NCBI GenBank assembly: GCA_009761415.1
Contig: QUOL01000022.1
Location: 62,001 to 126,000, forward strand
Source of the DNA: Sarcomyxa edulis
Lineage: Eukaryota; Basidiomycota; Agaricomycetes; Agaricales; Mycenaceae
Reading direction: 5' to 3'
DNA length: 64,000 bases
The notes under the pieces are model-generated. The model had not been told where the DNA came from. It did not search any database and worked only from the letters and a program-made list of their open reading frames with translations. Positions 45,457 to 58,052 of this stretch are shown piece by piece (position 1 is the stretch's first letter; every line of letters begins with the position of its first letter). Made by a program: the position numbers and the translations under genes.

Positions 45457-48400
45457 ATGTCGACTGGTATAGAGGTTGCTGCCTCCAAAGTAGGTTGTTT
45501 GTCGTTAGAATCATCGTCTTTTTTTTGTTTTCTCATCGGCGGTCGATTATCAACTCAGAAAGCTGCATTGGACCAACTGAGATTTAGTAAGAAAGCCCGC
45601 GCTGGTCTACCAGACGCGTCTTCTTCTACTTCCTCGTCGTTGAGTGGTCCAAGCCATCAACCCAATGTCGCCCCGCCATCCCAATCGCGAGATGCCACTG
45701 TTCCATCGCGCTTTTTCTCGGCCTCTTCGTCGATGTCCAATGGAACCCTTCACCGGCCAAGCTCAAGCTCGCCATACTCTCCAGCAAATCATCCTTCGTA
45801 TACGCCTTATGGGTCCAGTCCAAGCCATGACGTGGCAGGCATCCCAGGCCTTATCCACGGCAATCCATGGAGCCACTCCGCTAGTCCTCTCGGCGCCGAC
45901 TTATTAACTTCTTCCGCTGGCTACACCAACCATAATCAGGCCCATCAGACGTCTCTTCGACGTCCTTGGGATGGGGGCGACAATAAGTCAAAAGATGGCA
46001 CACCGTCGCAGGAGGAAGGTCCTCCTCGCAAACGCGTCAACCGGGGCCCCTCTCAGGATCCAACCTCCGTCTCAGATTCTCCTGGATCTCCTGAGATACA
46101 GCGCCCGGGTCCAAAGAGACGACTCATCAGTAGTAGCATTGACGCGGTTTCCACTTCGTCTGACGAGTCCCTTCCCGACGCGTCCAAGCTCTTCGCCGGC
46201 CCTTCTAAGCCGCGCATCGTGAGGGACCAGGATCCCAGCACGCCAGACCCTCCGAGCTCCAATAACGTTGACCATAATAAGTTTATTCGTTTCAAGCTTA
46301 CCATGCCCGGGGAAGATCCAATAAAGGTGGAGGCTGCTTGGCGGCAAGCGAATGGCGATGTGAAGAAGGCGACGGAGCTCATGTCGGATCGTTCTTGGAG
46401 TCCGAAGCCACGGCCTGTAGTCGCAGCACCGAAGCCGGCTGAGATCACCGGGAGAGTGAAGGAGATTGACGAGGCTACCAAGGCTCAGAGGGCGGCTGCC
46501 AAAGAAAAGGGGAAGAAGTCTTTGATCTATGCAAACCGACCAGCACTACCCCCGCGTGCAGTGACGCCGCCACCACCTTCGAAACCAACTGTCGACCTTA
46601 CAGCTTCATCGCCTATCGTAGCGCCTCGCCTCGCAAAGCGGAATAGAAAAATGGTGGTCGATTCCGAATCGGAGCCAGACTTCACCGACAGCGAAGACGA
46701 GGGCAAGGCTCAAAAGCGTGGAAGGATAGAGAACGCTGATGAGTATCGGGCTCTAGAGTATTTCAATACTACCGGCTCCGAAGCCTTGCAGCAATTGACT
46801 GGTACGTCGCTGAATTCTTTCTTTAGAGATTATCTGATTGGTGTCTTTTCAGGGTGCACCCCGGAACAAGCTAGTACTATCATTGGGCTACGACCCTTCG
46901 AGTCCGCAGACGATCTTAGGGAAAAGCTTGGACAGGGAAAGAAGAAATCGGGACCTGGTGGTATTAGTCCTAGGATGTTCGAGGACTGCACATCGATCTT
47001 CAAAGGGTACGGAGAAGTTGATAGCATCCTTGAAGACTGCGAGCGCATTGGAGCTACTCTTAGGGTTGCAATCGCTGCTTGGACTACAACAGGCACCCCT
47101 GGAAAGGGTAAGGCCAAGGAGATTGATCTTGCACCTTCAGACGAAGTGGAAGATGGTGCACTGAGCCTACGATCTATTGCTCCCTTGAAAGAACATAAAC
47201 CCAAGGACTACATCTCTACGCAGCCGTCCTTGCTATCTGATACTGTTCAACTTAAAGAGTATCAACTGATGGGCGTGAATTGGCTAAATTTATTGTATCG
47301 CAGTAATCTGAGCTGTATATTGGCCGACGAAATGGGTATGTCTTTCACCTCTACAATGCAGATTATGTTATTGACATCTTCGATGTGGCAGGTCTTGGTA
47401 AAACCATCCAAGTCATCAGCTTTTTCGCTCATCTCAAGGAGCGAGGGAACAAGGGCCCCCATCTCGTCGTTGTCCCGTAAGTTATCGTTATTTAGTTATA
47501 GTATCGTATCGTTCTCAACTTCTTCGATTAGTTCTTCGACCCTAGAAAATTGGTGCCGGGAATTCGCCCGTTTTGCACCGTCGATATCGATACAAACATA
47601 CTATGCCGGAAAGGATGAACGCCCTCTGTTACGCCAGACATTACTAGACACACAACGGAGTACGAGTTCAACAGACGAAGGATGGGAGGTTCTTATAACC
47701 ACATATAATCTGGCGCAGGGCGACGACCGTGATCGTAAATTCTTCCGCAAAGTGGAATGGGATGTGAGTTGTGTTTGTGGATTGTCGTTAGCCTGTTCCT
47801 CAAAGATCCCTTTACGATCAGTCGTGCGTCTTCGATGAAGGCCATGTTCTCAAGAACTTCCAGTCCCAGCGATACCAAGCCTTGCTGAAGTTTGGTTCCA
47901 AGTGGCGGCTGTTATTGACAGGGACCCCTTTGCAAAATAACTTGCAAGAGCTTGTGGTATGTCACTATCTGATCACCATATATATCCTTCACCTTCGATT
48001 AACGCTTCTTACGCAGTCTCTGATGAACTTCATTCTTCCAAATCATTTCGCCGAGTCGATGGACCACCTACGTGCTATCTTCAAAGTCAAAGGTGACTCG
48101 AAGGTCACCCTCCTTTCCCAGGAGCGAGTCTCACGAGCGAAGAAGATGATGACTCCGTTTGTTTTGCGGCGACGGAAAGATCAGGTCAGTGTTCATGCAA
48201 CTCACCGTCCAGCCTCTTGCAATCACTGATATACACAAATCCGCAGGTCCTAAAAGACCTACCGAAAAAGACAGAGCGTATCGAATGGTGTGAGATGACT
48301 TCTCTCCAGAAGTCGATCTACACCGACGCTTTACAGCGTTCGAGGAAGACCATCTTCGATGCCGAAGATCCGGCTGCCAATGGTAAGACTAAGCCTACAG

Positions 48401-49574
48401 CAGCAGCCACAGCGGCCGCAAAGAAGAAGGCCCGGAATGCTCGACCCAAAGATAAGGTGTACTTGGAGAATAGTTCAAATGTTCTCATGGATCTTCGCAA
48501 AGCCGCTTCTCATCCCATGTTGTTCCGGACATTGTTCACCGACGACATCTTATCCGGTATAACGAAACAGCTACTCAAAGAACCAGATTTCAAGAAGCGA
48601 GGCGCATTGTTCGATCTGGTCAAAGAGGATATGACTGTGATGACGGATGCTGAGCTGCAGTTCTATTGCGCGACTTACAAGGTATCTGTTATATTACGTC
48701 GTTTCAGTTGCGTGTTGACTCTTACCTTTGCCTTTCCTTTAGTCCACCCGCAAGTATCTCCAGGACGAGCAGTGTTACCTCAACGCTGGCAAAGTCAAAG
48801 CCTTGCTCAAACTCCTATCCGAGTATGGCGCTGAGGGTCGAAAGGTCTTGATCTTCTCCCAGGTCCGTCTCTATCATCCTCGCATCCATTCCTCTAGACT
48901 CATTCTCCTTTCGGACTACAGTTCACTCAGATCCTGGACATCCTTCAGGCGATTCTGAAACAGCGAGAAATTAAATTCCTTCTTCTTACGGGTTCCACGC
49001 CTGTGGACGTACGTCAGTCGCTTGTGGACGAATTCACTGAGGATGAGTCATTGTCCGTCTTCCTTCTTTCCACGAAAGCTGGAGGTACGTTGCAATTATC
49101 TGATGTTCTCGCTGGAATCGTTGCTCATGATCCGGTCATATATTCATAGGGATGGGTATAAATCTTACTGCAGCTTCGGTCGTGATAATGTGAGATTCCG
49201 TGCAAGACTCTTTTTGTGAAACTTCGTCTGATTTTTGGCTGTTTCTCAGGTTTGATCAAGACTTCAATCCCCATAATGATCGACAAGCACAAGACCGAGC
49301 ATACAGAATCGGACAAAAGAGGGACGTCGAAGTGGTGAAACTGATTTCGCGGGGGACTATAGAGGAGGACATGTTGAAGCTCGGTGAGACGAAGCTAGCT
49401 TTGGACGAGGCCGTTGCAGGAGACCACGACGAGAAGGGTGAAAGTGCCCCAGAAAGAGAGATGAAGACGTCGTTGATGAGTGTGCTGCGACAACAATTCG
49501 AAAAGCAGCAGGGGCATGACGGCGGTGTCGTCAAAACGGAAGGAGAACCTACGAAAAGCATTGTGACCGCATAA
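45457..49574 (+). CDS. FUN30: SNF2-family chromatin remodeler Fun30 (SMARCAD1 type)
   Basis: ATP-dependent remodeler used in heterochromatin maintenance and DNA-end resection. It begins [11 protein letters not shown], with a long Ser/Pro-rich N-terminus, then a CUE-like ubiquitin-binding helix set ([27 protein letters not shown], about residues 290-330). The ATPase has [19 protein letters not shown], the Walker A region [21 protein letters not shown] (split by an intron at 47337), the DEGH box ([11 protein letters not shown]) diagnostic of this subfamily, [15 protein letters not shown], and FVLRRRKDQ. The helicase C-lobe has [63 protein letters not shown] and [15 protein letters not shown]. 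About ten introns. The frame is open upstream to 45235, but MSTGIE fits the family start. Confidence 0.93.
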
Positions 49575-49785
49575 AGGACGGGGACTTTGGACAATCTAAT
49601 CTCTCCTTGCTTTGTATTTATATATTATTGCCGCTGAAGAACTGTGGTCTGTACTATCATTATAGACCAGCCTGTAGATGCTTTGTATCTGTGGCTGCTA
49701 ATGCTGCTGACTTCTGAGTAGATAGTTGGAGTATAACATTTGTAATGTTCTTGTCGCATACAACGCCGCCATTGTGAGTACCCCA

Positions 49786-50554
49786 CTACGCGAACACCGA
49801 CAGCCCTCGGATCATTCTATCGACACTGGCACGGAAATATTCGTTGTCGATGCCATATTCCCGGGAGTCCATGGAGATGAGAGGGTTGCGAACGACGTAT
49901 TCGATGAAAGGTCCCACGTAGATCTGGCGTAAAACGAAACGAAGGGAGTCGGTCTGTGGGTCACTCAGCATGACGAATTTGTATCCCGAGATCGTTTCGT
50001 AGAGATGAAGTTTGTACGCGGACGTGCGGTAGTTTACAAACTGTTCGTCTCTGTCATATGTGGACTTAGCATGAATAAAACATATGTATGGAGGGTTCTC
50101 ACCTTCCAGATAACTTCTGAATCATGTTTCTTAGAGATAGAATGACTCCGTATACGAGTTTGGCTTCCTCGTCAAAGGCTAGTCCAGTACTCGTCAGATG
50201 TTGTGCTATTGGAGATGTGGGCATCTGTAGGAGTGGAGGTGGTGTGGCATGCTGTTGACCCATCATGTCGTTGACAGCTACAACGATGCCAGAAGATGAC
50301 GATAAGGTGTTTCGAGGGCTGCTGTAATTTGACGATGGATTCGAATTTGCATGAGGAGGTTGGGGAGAAACAGCACGAGAAACAGCGGGTAGTAGACCAC
50401 CTTCTACTGCAGGTTTAGGACGCTTCGTACGATGCCAGTCTTGATAGTAAACACATGCGCAATGTCTTGAAAACCAATGGTCAGATGGGTCTTTGATTTT
50501 TGGGATACATAATCGGTTTCACCTATCGTATATATACAAACTGTGGATAGTCAT
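49786..50554 (-). CDS. BET5: TRAPP complex subunit Bet5 (TRAPPC1)
   Basis: Small longin-fold subunit of the TRAPP tethering complexes, exchange factors for Ypt1/Rab1 in ER-Golgi traffic. Three exons: MTIHSLYIYDR (start 50554), HCACVYYQDWHRTKRPKPA with a long Ser/Pro insert between strands, then EEAKLVYGVILSLRNMIQKLSG, and DEQFVNYRTSAYKLHLYET, SGYKFVMLSDPQTDSL, YVGPFIEYVVRNPL and NEYFRASVDRMIRGL. All match Bet5/TRAPPC1. The insert (about 70 residues) is longer than in yeast or animals, a trait of basidiomycete copies. Confidence 0.93.
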
Positions 50555-50798
50555 TATAGGAAAAAATGGATATGTTATCTCGTGTAAACGCGTACTTCGT
50601 GTCAACGGTTGCAAGTTGGCGGCAGCAGGAGTTTGTCACGGTGTAAGTAAGCGCGTCTAAGTTTCCGACGGCGTAGCCAAGCGCGTACAAATGCATGCAC
50701 GTGCGACCGTGAGATTGAGATTCTGGGAGTCAAGTTGGCCACCTGCCAAGCGACTCACTCAGCTAGCCACCTTGCTCTCGCCTTGCTCGGACGAGAGT

Positions 50799-52423
50799 AT
50801 GGGTAGTCCTTTTTCTGCAGACTCAACCAACGATATTGGTGGACTCGGAATTCTAGATCTCGACCAAGACGTTCTGCTGGCAATTCTATCCTTCTGCGGT
50901 ATCTCAGGCGTCAGTTCTGCTAGTCAAGTATGTTGAATCTTTCGACTCAATCGTGGACTTACACTCTCGATAGACGTGCAAATATATTCGCTCTCTTGCT
51001 GTATCAAGATACGTTTGGCTATGCCTCGTTCTGGACTTGCAGTCAAGGATGTTTTTGGACGTACCACCTGGCCAGAATCTACGTGAACTCTCAACGCCCG
51101 AATTGGTCACATTGGCTAAACATACGGTGCTGGGCCCTGATTCGTGGATGCCTCCATATTCTCTCGATCGCGCGATCTCTCGTCACTACTTCGTGAAACC
51201 TTCTAGATCAAGTCAAGAGATCGAATCAGCACGACTACTTCCTGGTGGGCGTTATGTAGCCATCACTCTCAAGGAATACAAACTCCAGATCTGGGACATA
51301 TCGGAGAACAAGATAGTATGGGAATATCGCAATCCTCAGAGATTATACCCACGGAAATATATATTTGCTGTCGATATGCTTGATCATGGTCAGAGCGCTA
51401 TGATTCTAGTTGTTGAGCCTGTTCTGGATCAGGAAATACCGCGTTTGCAGACTGTGTAAGAGTTAAGCTCCATCCATCAATAAATTTCGTCGGTCTAATG
51501 ATTTTGTAAACAGCTTTGCAGACTTTGTGCATCTAGATCTCACCACTGGAACTCCTTCATCCTTGTGCAATATCAGTTTAGGTGTACATAAGCTAAATTG
51601 GTTCCAGGCGGTGTCTCTTGCAACCATCCGTGGAGATATCGCTGTCGTCAAAATCAAAAAAAAGTTCTTCCTCATTCATTGGAAAAATCAGTCGTGTATC
51701 ATTCTAGATGTATGTCGACTCAGAACGTACGAGGTTGCCGTCGTGATTAACTTACAAATACTTTGACATTGACAGGAGGGTGTCTCTTATTCCCATAATA
51801 TAATCCTCACCCGTGACTACATCGTTGAGACCGTCAGATCCACTCACTTCGAAATCCCAAAACTAATTATCCGGGACATTGCCGCACTCATCACTTTATG
51901 GAAACCAGCAAGTGTACCAGAGAGCTGGGACTCGGGTTCCATAATCGACGTCTTACCAATTGTGGCAGAACCGGTTGCTCTTCCTAGTCCTCCTGAGACG
52001 ACGACGCACGGAGCTACAACGATACACGAATCGCCTCTAGGCGAGGGCTTGTACCAAGTAACAGTCGTCTCTCTCACTCCCTATAAGACGACGATACTAT
52101 GCTACTCTCTCTCTAGCCCTCGGTTATCACCTTCTGCCACGCTATGGCGTCTGAAATCGAGCAGAACGATTCTCAACGGGGCAGAGTTTCCCCTCACCGC
52201 CCCTTTTACATCCTATGCTGGACATGTAGGAGCATGGGTCAACAGAGATCTAGTTGTTCTGAATCTCATGCATTGGACGGGTCCGAAGGAAGATGGTGCA
52301 CTCGTTGGAATTCATACCCACCCTGATGCTGTCGAAGACTATAACTCGGTCTGTATCTCAGCTTATAGCGGAGCAATGGTGTATGCCACGAGCTGGCTAG
52401 TCGTGATCCGATACTACCACTGA
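50799..52423 (+). CDS. F-box-domain protein, tandem copy 1
   Basis: Starts at the ATG at 50799 (MGSPFSADSTND). The N-terminal 60 residues form an F-box (ILDLDQDVLLAILSFCGISG, CKYIRSLAVSRYVWLCLVL), the Skp1-binding module of SCF ubiquitin ligases. The rest (about 400 residues) resembles a beta-propeller-like repeat fold with alternating strands: GGRYVAITLKEYKLQIWDIS, FVHLDLTTGTPS and WKNQSCIILD. It ends in VVIRYYH. Four introns. The gene is one of two head-to-tail paralogs; the target of ubiquitination is unknown. Large F-box families are typical of Agaricomycetes. Confidence 0.8.
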
Positions 52424-52834
52424 GTGGCTACTGTTATATATTTAGTCATTATCACAAGGTATCGTCTTGTTTGCTGCATCGATTTCTCTGGTTTGACACT
52501 GGTTAAGTATTTCGGACCCAAATCGAAACACGGGTGAATACGCTGGATTACTGTAAGGGACAACAGAATATCAATATCCGCAGTAGGAATGCATCTTTAG
52601 TTCTGAGTAAGTGTACCTCGGGCGGTGTATGTTTGCCTCAAGCCACAATCACAAACTCGCGATGAAGGGTCAAACAAGGATATCCCGAGGCACGAGTGTT
52701 CAAGGAATTGTTTACTCTGCCTTAGGGAGACTAGATGAAGGTGTCTTTGAGTGCGGTTCGAATTTCCGCATTGCAAATTTGATCGCAATCGCTTAAGACT
52801 CTACCATCTGGATCACTCAGCTGGATTGCTTGCC
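52424..52834. other. Spacer between the two F-box paralogs
   Basis: 411 bp without a gene. I did not see an obvious copy of the promoter of copy 1; the duplicated sequence appears to start within the coding region. Confidence 0.4.
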
Positions 52835-54471
52835 ATGGACGAGGCTATGGGTGGTCTTTCGAAAACGCGACCCATACATCGAAGCAACTTCACTGGTAGA
52901 CTCGCGCTTCTAGATCTCGACCAAGATGTTCTGCTGGCAATCCTATCTTTCTGCGGTATCTCAGGCGTGAGTTCTGCTGGTCAAGTATGTCACATATCCA
53001 CGATTGGGGACCTTTGAGACTCAAATTCTCAGTAGACATGCAGATATATTCATTCTCTTACTGTCTCGAGATACGTTTGGCTATGCCTCGTTCTGGACTT
53101 GCAGTCGAGGATGTTTTTGGACGTACCACCTGGCCAGAATCTACGTGAGCTCTCAACGCCCGAACTCGTTACATTGACCAGACAGACAGTGATGGGTCCT
53201 GACTCATGGACGCCTCCATATTCTCTCGATCGCGCGATCTCTCGTAAATATCTTGTGGATCCCCTCAAACCCGAGCAAGAGATCGAAGCAGCACAACTAC
53301 TTCCCGGTGGGCGATATGTAGCCATCACTCTCGAGGAATACAAACTTCATATATTGGACGTATCGGAGAATACGCTGGTATGGCAGTATAGCACGCCTCG
53401 CAGGTTATACCCCCAGGAATATAAATTTGCTGTCGATATGCTCGATCATGGCCGGAGCGCAATGGTCTTGATTGTAGAACCCGTTCTGAGCTCGGAAGAC
53501 TCGCGATTTGAGACTGTGTAAGTGCATACCTTCATCCATCTAAATTTCATTATCCTTATAATTGCGTACCTAGCTTCGCAGATTTCGTGCATCTAGATCT
53601 TGTCACTGGAACTTCTTCCTCCCTGTTTAATATCAATCTGGGTGCACATGTAATAGGCTGGGTCAAGGGGGCCTCTTTTTTGACTATTCGTGGAGATATC
53701 GCTATCGTCGAGATCAGAAGACAATTGTTCTTCATCAACTGGAAGACTCGGTCATGTATGATCCTCGATGTATGTGTATCCACAACGTACGATACTTCGG
53801 AGTCAACTCACAGATATTCTTGACAGCCAGGTGTCTCTTATGCCCACATAATCCTCACCCGCCACTATGTCGTCGAGACCATAGAAACCACCTCCGACGC
53901 CCCGAGAATAATCATCTGGGACATCGAGACGTTGACCACTCTGTGTTCACCGGATGATGTACCAGATCAATGGTATTCAGGTTCAATGATGGACGTCCCT
54001 CCAATTCTTTCGGAGCCCATCGCTTTTCCAAGTCATCCTTATGTTACGAATAGCGTGGTGACGACGGTACACGAATCACCTTTACACGAGGGCTTATATC
54101 AGGTGTCAGTCGTCTTCCTCGCGCACGGTAAGACTACAATATCCAAGTACTCTCTATCTACCTCTCGGGTACTACCTTCTGCCACACTATGCCACTGGCG
54201 TCTGAAATCGAGCAGGACGATCTTCGACGGGACAGAGTTTTTCTACAACCCCCCTTCCACCTCTTATGCAGGACATGTAGTGGCATGGGTTAATCTGGAT
54301 CTAGTCGTCCTGAATCTCATGCATTGGACAGGTCGGGGAGATGCTGGAGCACTCGTTGGACTCCATGCACTCGCGGAAGATGAAGACTATAACTCGGTCA
54401 GCATCTCAGCATATAGCGGAGCGGTTATGTATGCCACGAAGAAAGTGGTTGTGATTCGGTACTACCATTGA
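52835..54471 (+). CDS. F-box-domain protein, tandem copy 2
   Basis: Paralog of the preceding gene, same exon pattern. ATG at 52835 (MDEAMGGLSKTRPIH). The F-box part LLDLDQDVLLAILSFCGISG and the long block LQSRMFLDVPPGQNLRELST, which it shares with copy 1, are nearly identical. Later parts (GGRYVAITLEEYKL, FVHLDLVTGTSSS, MHWTGRGDAGALVGLH, VVIRYYH) differ by many substitutions. No stop or frameshift was seen in the parts compared, so both genes look expressed. Divergence is strongest towards the C-terminal half, as expected if that half binds different substrates. Confidence 0.8.
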
Positions 54472-54716
54472 ACAGATGCCGGGATCTGTTCTGTAGTATA
54501 TCACCATCGCCACTGACGGGAGGGCAGAATATACGTGAGCCTCTAGGCCTCAGGGATGGCGCTGCGATATCGACCCAAGTCAAGGGATGGACAGGATGAT
54601 ATTTCGCGATCAAGTCATTTCGATGCCTGCTCTATATGTATGACGTCTTGCTCCTTTCATCGTTCGTTACAACCGCGACTTGATTCGAGCGATGCTAGAA
54701 TTACGTACGCGCAGAA

Positions 54717-56083
54717 TCACAAGATGGCGGTCGGACTGAGGGCACCCCTCCATTGTTGAACCTTATCCACGATACGACCAGCTTCAACAGCCTTAGCTTT
54801 CTCTTCCCTCTCTTTAAGCATCTTTGGGAGCTCGGCCACCGGAATACCGATGAAGCGTATCATGTCCAGCATGTCCAGCCCATCTGCAGCACGGTTGATG
54901 GTACGTTCCGTATGACGACGATTACGCTCGTCTGCGTTATCTAACCTCCTATTTTCAAGAACCTGCTGCTCCGCTTGAGCCGTTGTTATCACTCCTTCGG
55001 GATAGAACATATCTTGCCATCTCGACGTGATTTCTGTTTTTGCCTGAGGAGAGGCGAACTGGCTGAGAACCGCACTGGCATAACTTCCATCAAAGAAGAT
55101 GGAAGGCGGCCACATGGCGGTAATCGATCCTGGCCCAATGATTGAAGATCCTGGGCATAAGAGAGTACTTGCCCAAGATTCACGCGATTGCTGAAGGAGG
55201 TGGGAGGTGAATCGCTGTTCCGTGGCTTCCATGTCGGGATCGATGTCAGTACTAGTCATAGCAAAGTTGGGGGTCTGCTCTCAACCGAAATTAGCTTGTT
55301 TATCGTGGAAGTGAAATGGGCATGCCACTAAGATAGCAAATTCTTTGCCTAGTCGCTTGTGAGCATACGAGTTGACGAAGATGCCGTTACGAGGGTCATC
55401 AATGCTGTCTATAATGTCGGTAGACAGTCGACCGCGCCGCCGAGTGAAGTTTGCTATATACTGTGGTGATCTTGAACACGCGAAGATTGATAATGAAGAA
55501 TAGAAAAACACACCAAATCACCCTTACTGCGAGCAACAAGATGGGCTGCCTGACAAATGTCTCTAGGACTTTTTGATAACAAACAGATCCCACCCTCCCG
55601 GTTCATTACATCGTCGTGGAAGGTATGATCACGCCTGCTTGACACAGAGGAGGTGAGAGCGTGGCCCAGTAATTCGGGATCCAAGGGGTACATTCTGCGT
55701 TTTTCCTTGTCGTCGATGTGATAGTAAACATCGAGAGAAGACGGGGGGAGCTGATCTTCATAATTGACGCAAGTGCCTTCAAGATGACAGAGATCGCCCT
55801 CCGCACCGAGGACTACCCCTATAGCGAATCGGATCCATTTGAAGGGTCGGCGACATAGATCGAGCCTGCGTAATTCATCGATGGGGATGGTAAGACAAGA
55901 TATCCATCGCCAGTTATTGGCCGTGAGGTCAAGGGGTTGATCCAGGTTGTTCGGAAACGAGGCATACACGACGATTTCGGCGGTCATGACAGTAACAAGC
56001 AAGTCACGAAAACAGGGGCTTGCTCGATCGAGTGCGGCTGCAATCAGCTGTCCATGTAAGTAGCTCACTCTCGAAGTTGACAT
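54717..56083 (-). CDS. HNH-nuclease-domain protein (basidiomycete family)
   Basis: ATG at 56081-56083 (MSTSRVSYLHGQL). The N-terminal third is unrecognised. Then comes a domain with NREGGICLLSKSPRDICQAAHLVARSKGDL, an intron, YIANFTRRRGRLSTDII, and IDDPRNGIFVNSYAHKRLGK. This fits the fungal HNH domain (Cys pair, AHL histidine, RNG asparagine, HK histidine). After a second intron the frame continues for about 175 residues (TPNFAMTSTDIDPD..., PPSIFFDGSYASAV, a charged helix with LKEREEKAKAVEAG). Such proteins are common in Agaricomycetes and are often described as hypothetical; a DNA-cutting activity is inferred from the domain alone. Confidence 0.75.
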
Positions 56084-56457
56084 GTTGGAAGGAGTTTCTG
56101 ATAACCAAGATTTTGATTTGTGGACGGACAGGGATTCGTATGAAGGCTTTCGGGATTGGTGCAGTTGATATTCGCAACCATATCTTTACACGACCCAATC
56201 GGCATCCATCTTGACAAGCCCAATGAATGTGTTGTATCCGCAGCTTCTCGTAGGCCTAGCAAAGACTATGCGATCCATAGGTCGGGCAATTAGTATTCGA
56301 TAATCGTAGATAGTACATAATATACCTCCCCGGGAAATATACATATGATACACCTCTCGAGCCTCAGCCGAATTAGATTGACTTTTGCTGGTGTCAGTTG
56401 CAAGAAGTATCGTACCCGGGGCCACCTCCCACCACGCCGTCAACGAGCCCAAGGCTC

Positions 56458-57336
56458 CTAGACCCTATGCGCCACAGAGCCGCTTTTCTCGTCCATGAAC
56501 AGCGGAACGTTCCCAACAACACTCATATGAGGAAGACCACGTTCACCTTTGTTGTAGGGGTAGAAATAAGCAGAATCGCTGTCGGTGGGGCCGTTGATGT
56601 AGGAAGGCAAGTACGCGTCCGGATGGAATGTACTCGGAGGCCTATCCATCGGTAAAGTGATCGTCAATGTCTGTATCAAGAATGTGGTGTTAGCTTGATC
56701 CATGGTGTGAATTGGAATGACTGACGATGATATCCCTCAAGAGCCCAGGAGTTTTGACTTTCCAAGTTGGGAGGGCAACGTTCTGTCCTCTGGTCATGCG
56801 ATCCGCTTTCGCCCACCTCGAAAGAAGGCGCTGGACTTGAAGATGTCCCTGCGGAAGAATCGTATACATCAGGTTCAGATCACTTTGAGCAAAACAGGAG
56901 CGTACGATATATTTCCAAGCCAACATGGGCAAGAAAAAGACGAGTGCGACAGCAATGAATATACCAAAACTGAGAGCCCGAGCTTCGGCGTTCATGCGGA
57001 TCTCGTCTTCCCTATTGTGCTCGATCAATTTACTTGCGATGATGTTGAACAGAGCGATAGGTAAGATGATGATGGACCTTGAAGCATATTGGTGCACAGT
57101 TCATGTCTAGAGGAGTAAGTAACACGTACAAGAGAGCAAGGAGGGCCCATGCTCGCTCGAACAGGGGTTTTGAGTATCGTGCTGCAGTACGCGCAATAGT
57201 GGGCAGACGCGTCTGCCAATCGACCTCAGGAACCTTTTGTCAGCAGCAAGTGGGTCAGTAACGCGTTTTCTCAAGGAAGTATACAGCCACTCACATAGCC
57301 TTGAAGCTCAAACGGTACCGGTGGTGTTGGTTGCAT
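56458..57336 (-). CDS. Predicted two-helix membrane protein of unknown function
   Basis: Four to five exons on the minus strand, start at 57334-57336 (MQPTPPVPFELQGY). Later parts read VPEVDWQTRLPTIARTAARYSKPLFERAWALLALL, joined to SIIILPIALFNIIASKLIEH (first membrane helix), then EDEIRMNAEARALSFGIFIAVALVFFLPMLAWK (second), DLNLMYTILPQ and a C-terminal region with TITLPMDRPP and YFYPYNKGERGLPHMS. The frames join well across GT-AG introns, which supports a real gene. I do not recognise the family. An exon further upstream cannot be ruled out. Confidence 0.55.
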
Positions 57337-58052
57337 GGGTGAGAGATACTGCCGACGAACTTCAGTACTGTATTGCTCCAGCTTCGCAGCAAAGAATATG
57401 GATGTAAACTCACCAGAACTATCTCATTTGACTTCCTTTGAGGTTTATAGTAGCCAGCTGAGGATACCATTATCATACTGCTTCGGATGGCGCTGCCGTG
57501 AGGGATCTCTGAATAATCTCAGTGGAAGAAAAGCTGAGGTCTGCTTGCAGATCCTAGAGGAGAAGAGAAAAGAGCGCAAGGAAGGTGAAGAAAGGAGTCT
57601 ATCCCGATAACGTTAACGTTGAGAGAACTTGAATACAAGGCCCTGCCTGTGCCGTCGATGATGGGGGGAAGAGAAAGAAAGGGAAAAGAGAAAGAGAAAG
57701 ATGAACGCGGGGCCGTGTAATCGCAGCACAGTCCAGACAATATCCATCATACCAAAGGCTAATAATTGTTTTTATCGGCAACTGGTTGTAAGTTACCAAT
57801 TGTATAAGTTGCGATTGCAACAAATTCACCGGGAGAAGGAGAAATATGGGGTATGCACCGGATTTTACCCTTCAATGCGGTGCATGATGCATGAGTGGTG
57901 GGCCATTGGTGGGCCAGACTGACAACGACTGGGACAAGAGTTGCAACGAGGGTGCTGCCAATCACGCGTAAAACCGAGATCAGCGATCACTCGCGTTCAC
58001 TAGCTTGCTTCTAGGCTTCGAACTTCCCAGTAGTAACATTCACACCCAATCC
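57337..58052. other. Intergenic region, no gene seen
   Basis: 716 bp between two minus-strand genes. It includes a purine-rich tract at 57640-57700 (GAAAGAGAAAG-type repeats), probably promoter sequence of the membrane-protein gene. No motif-bearing frame. Confidence 0.45.

Noticed and set aside
46053..46481. 142-codon minus-strand frame
   Set aside because: Shadow of the Ser/Pro-rich FUN30 N-terminus.
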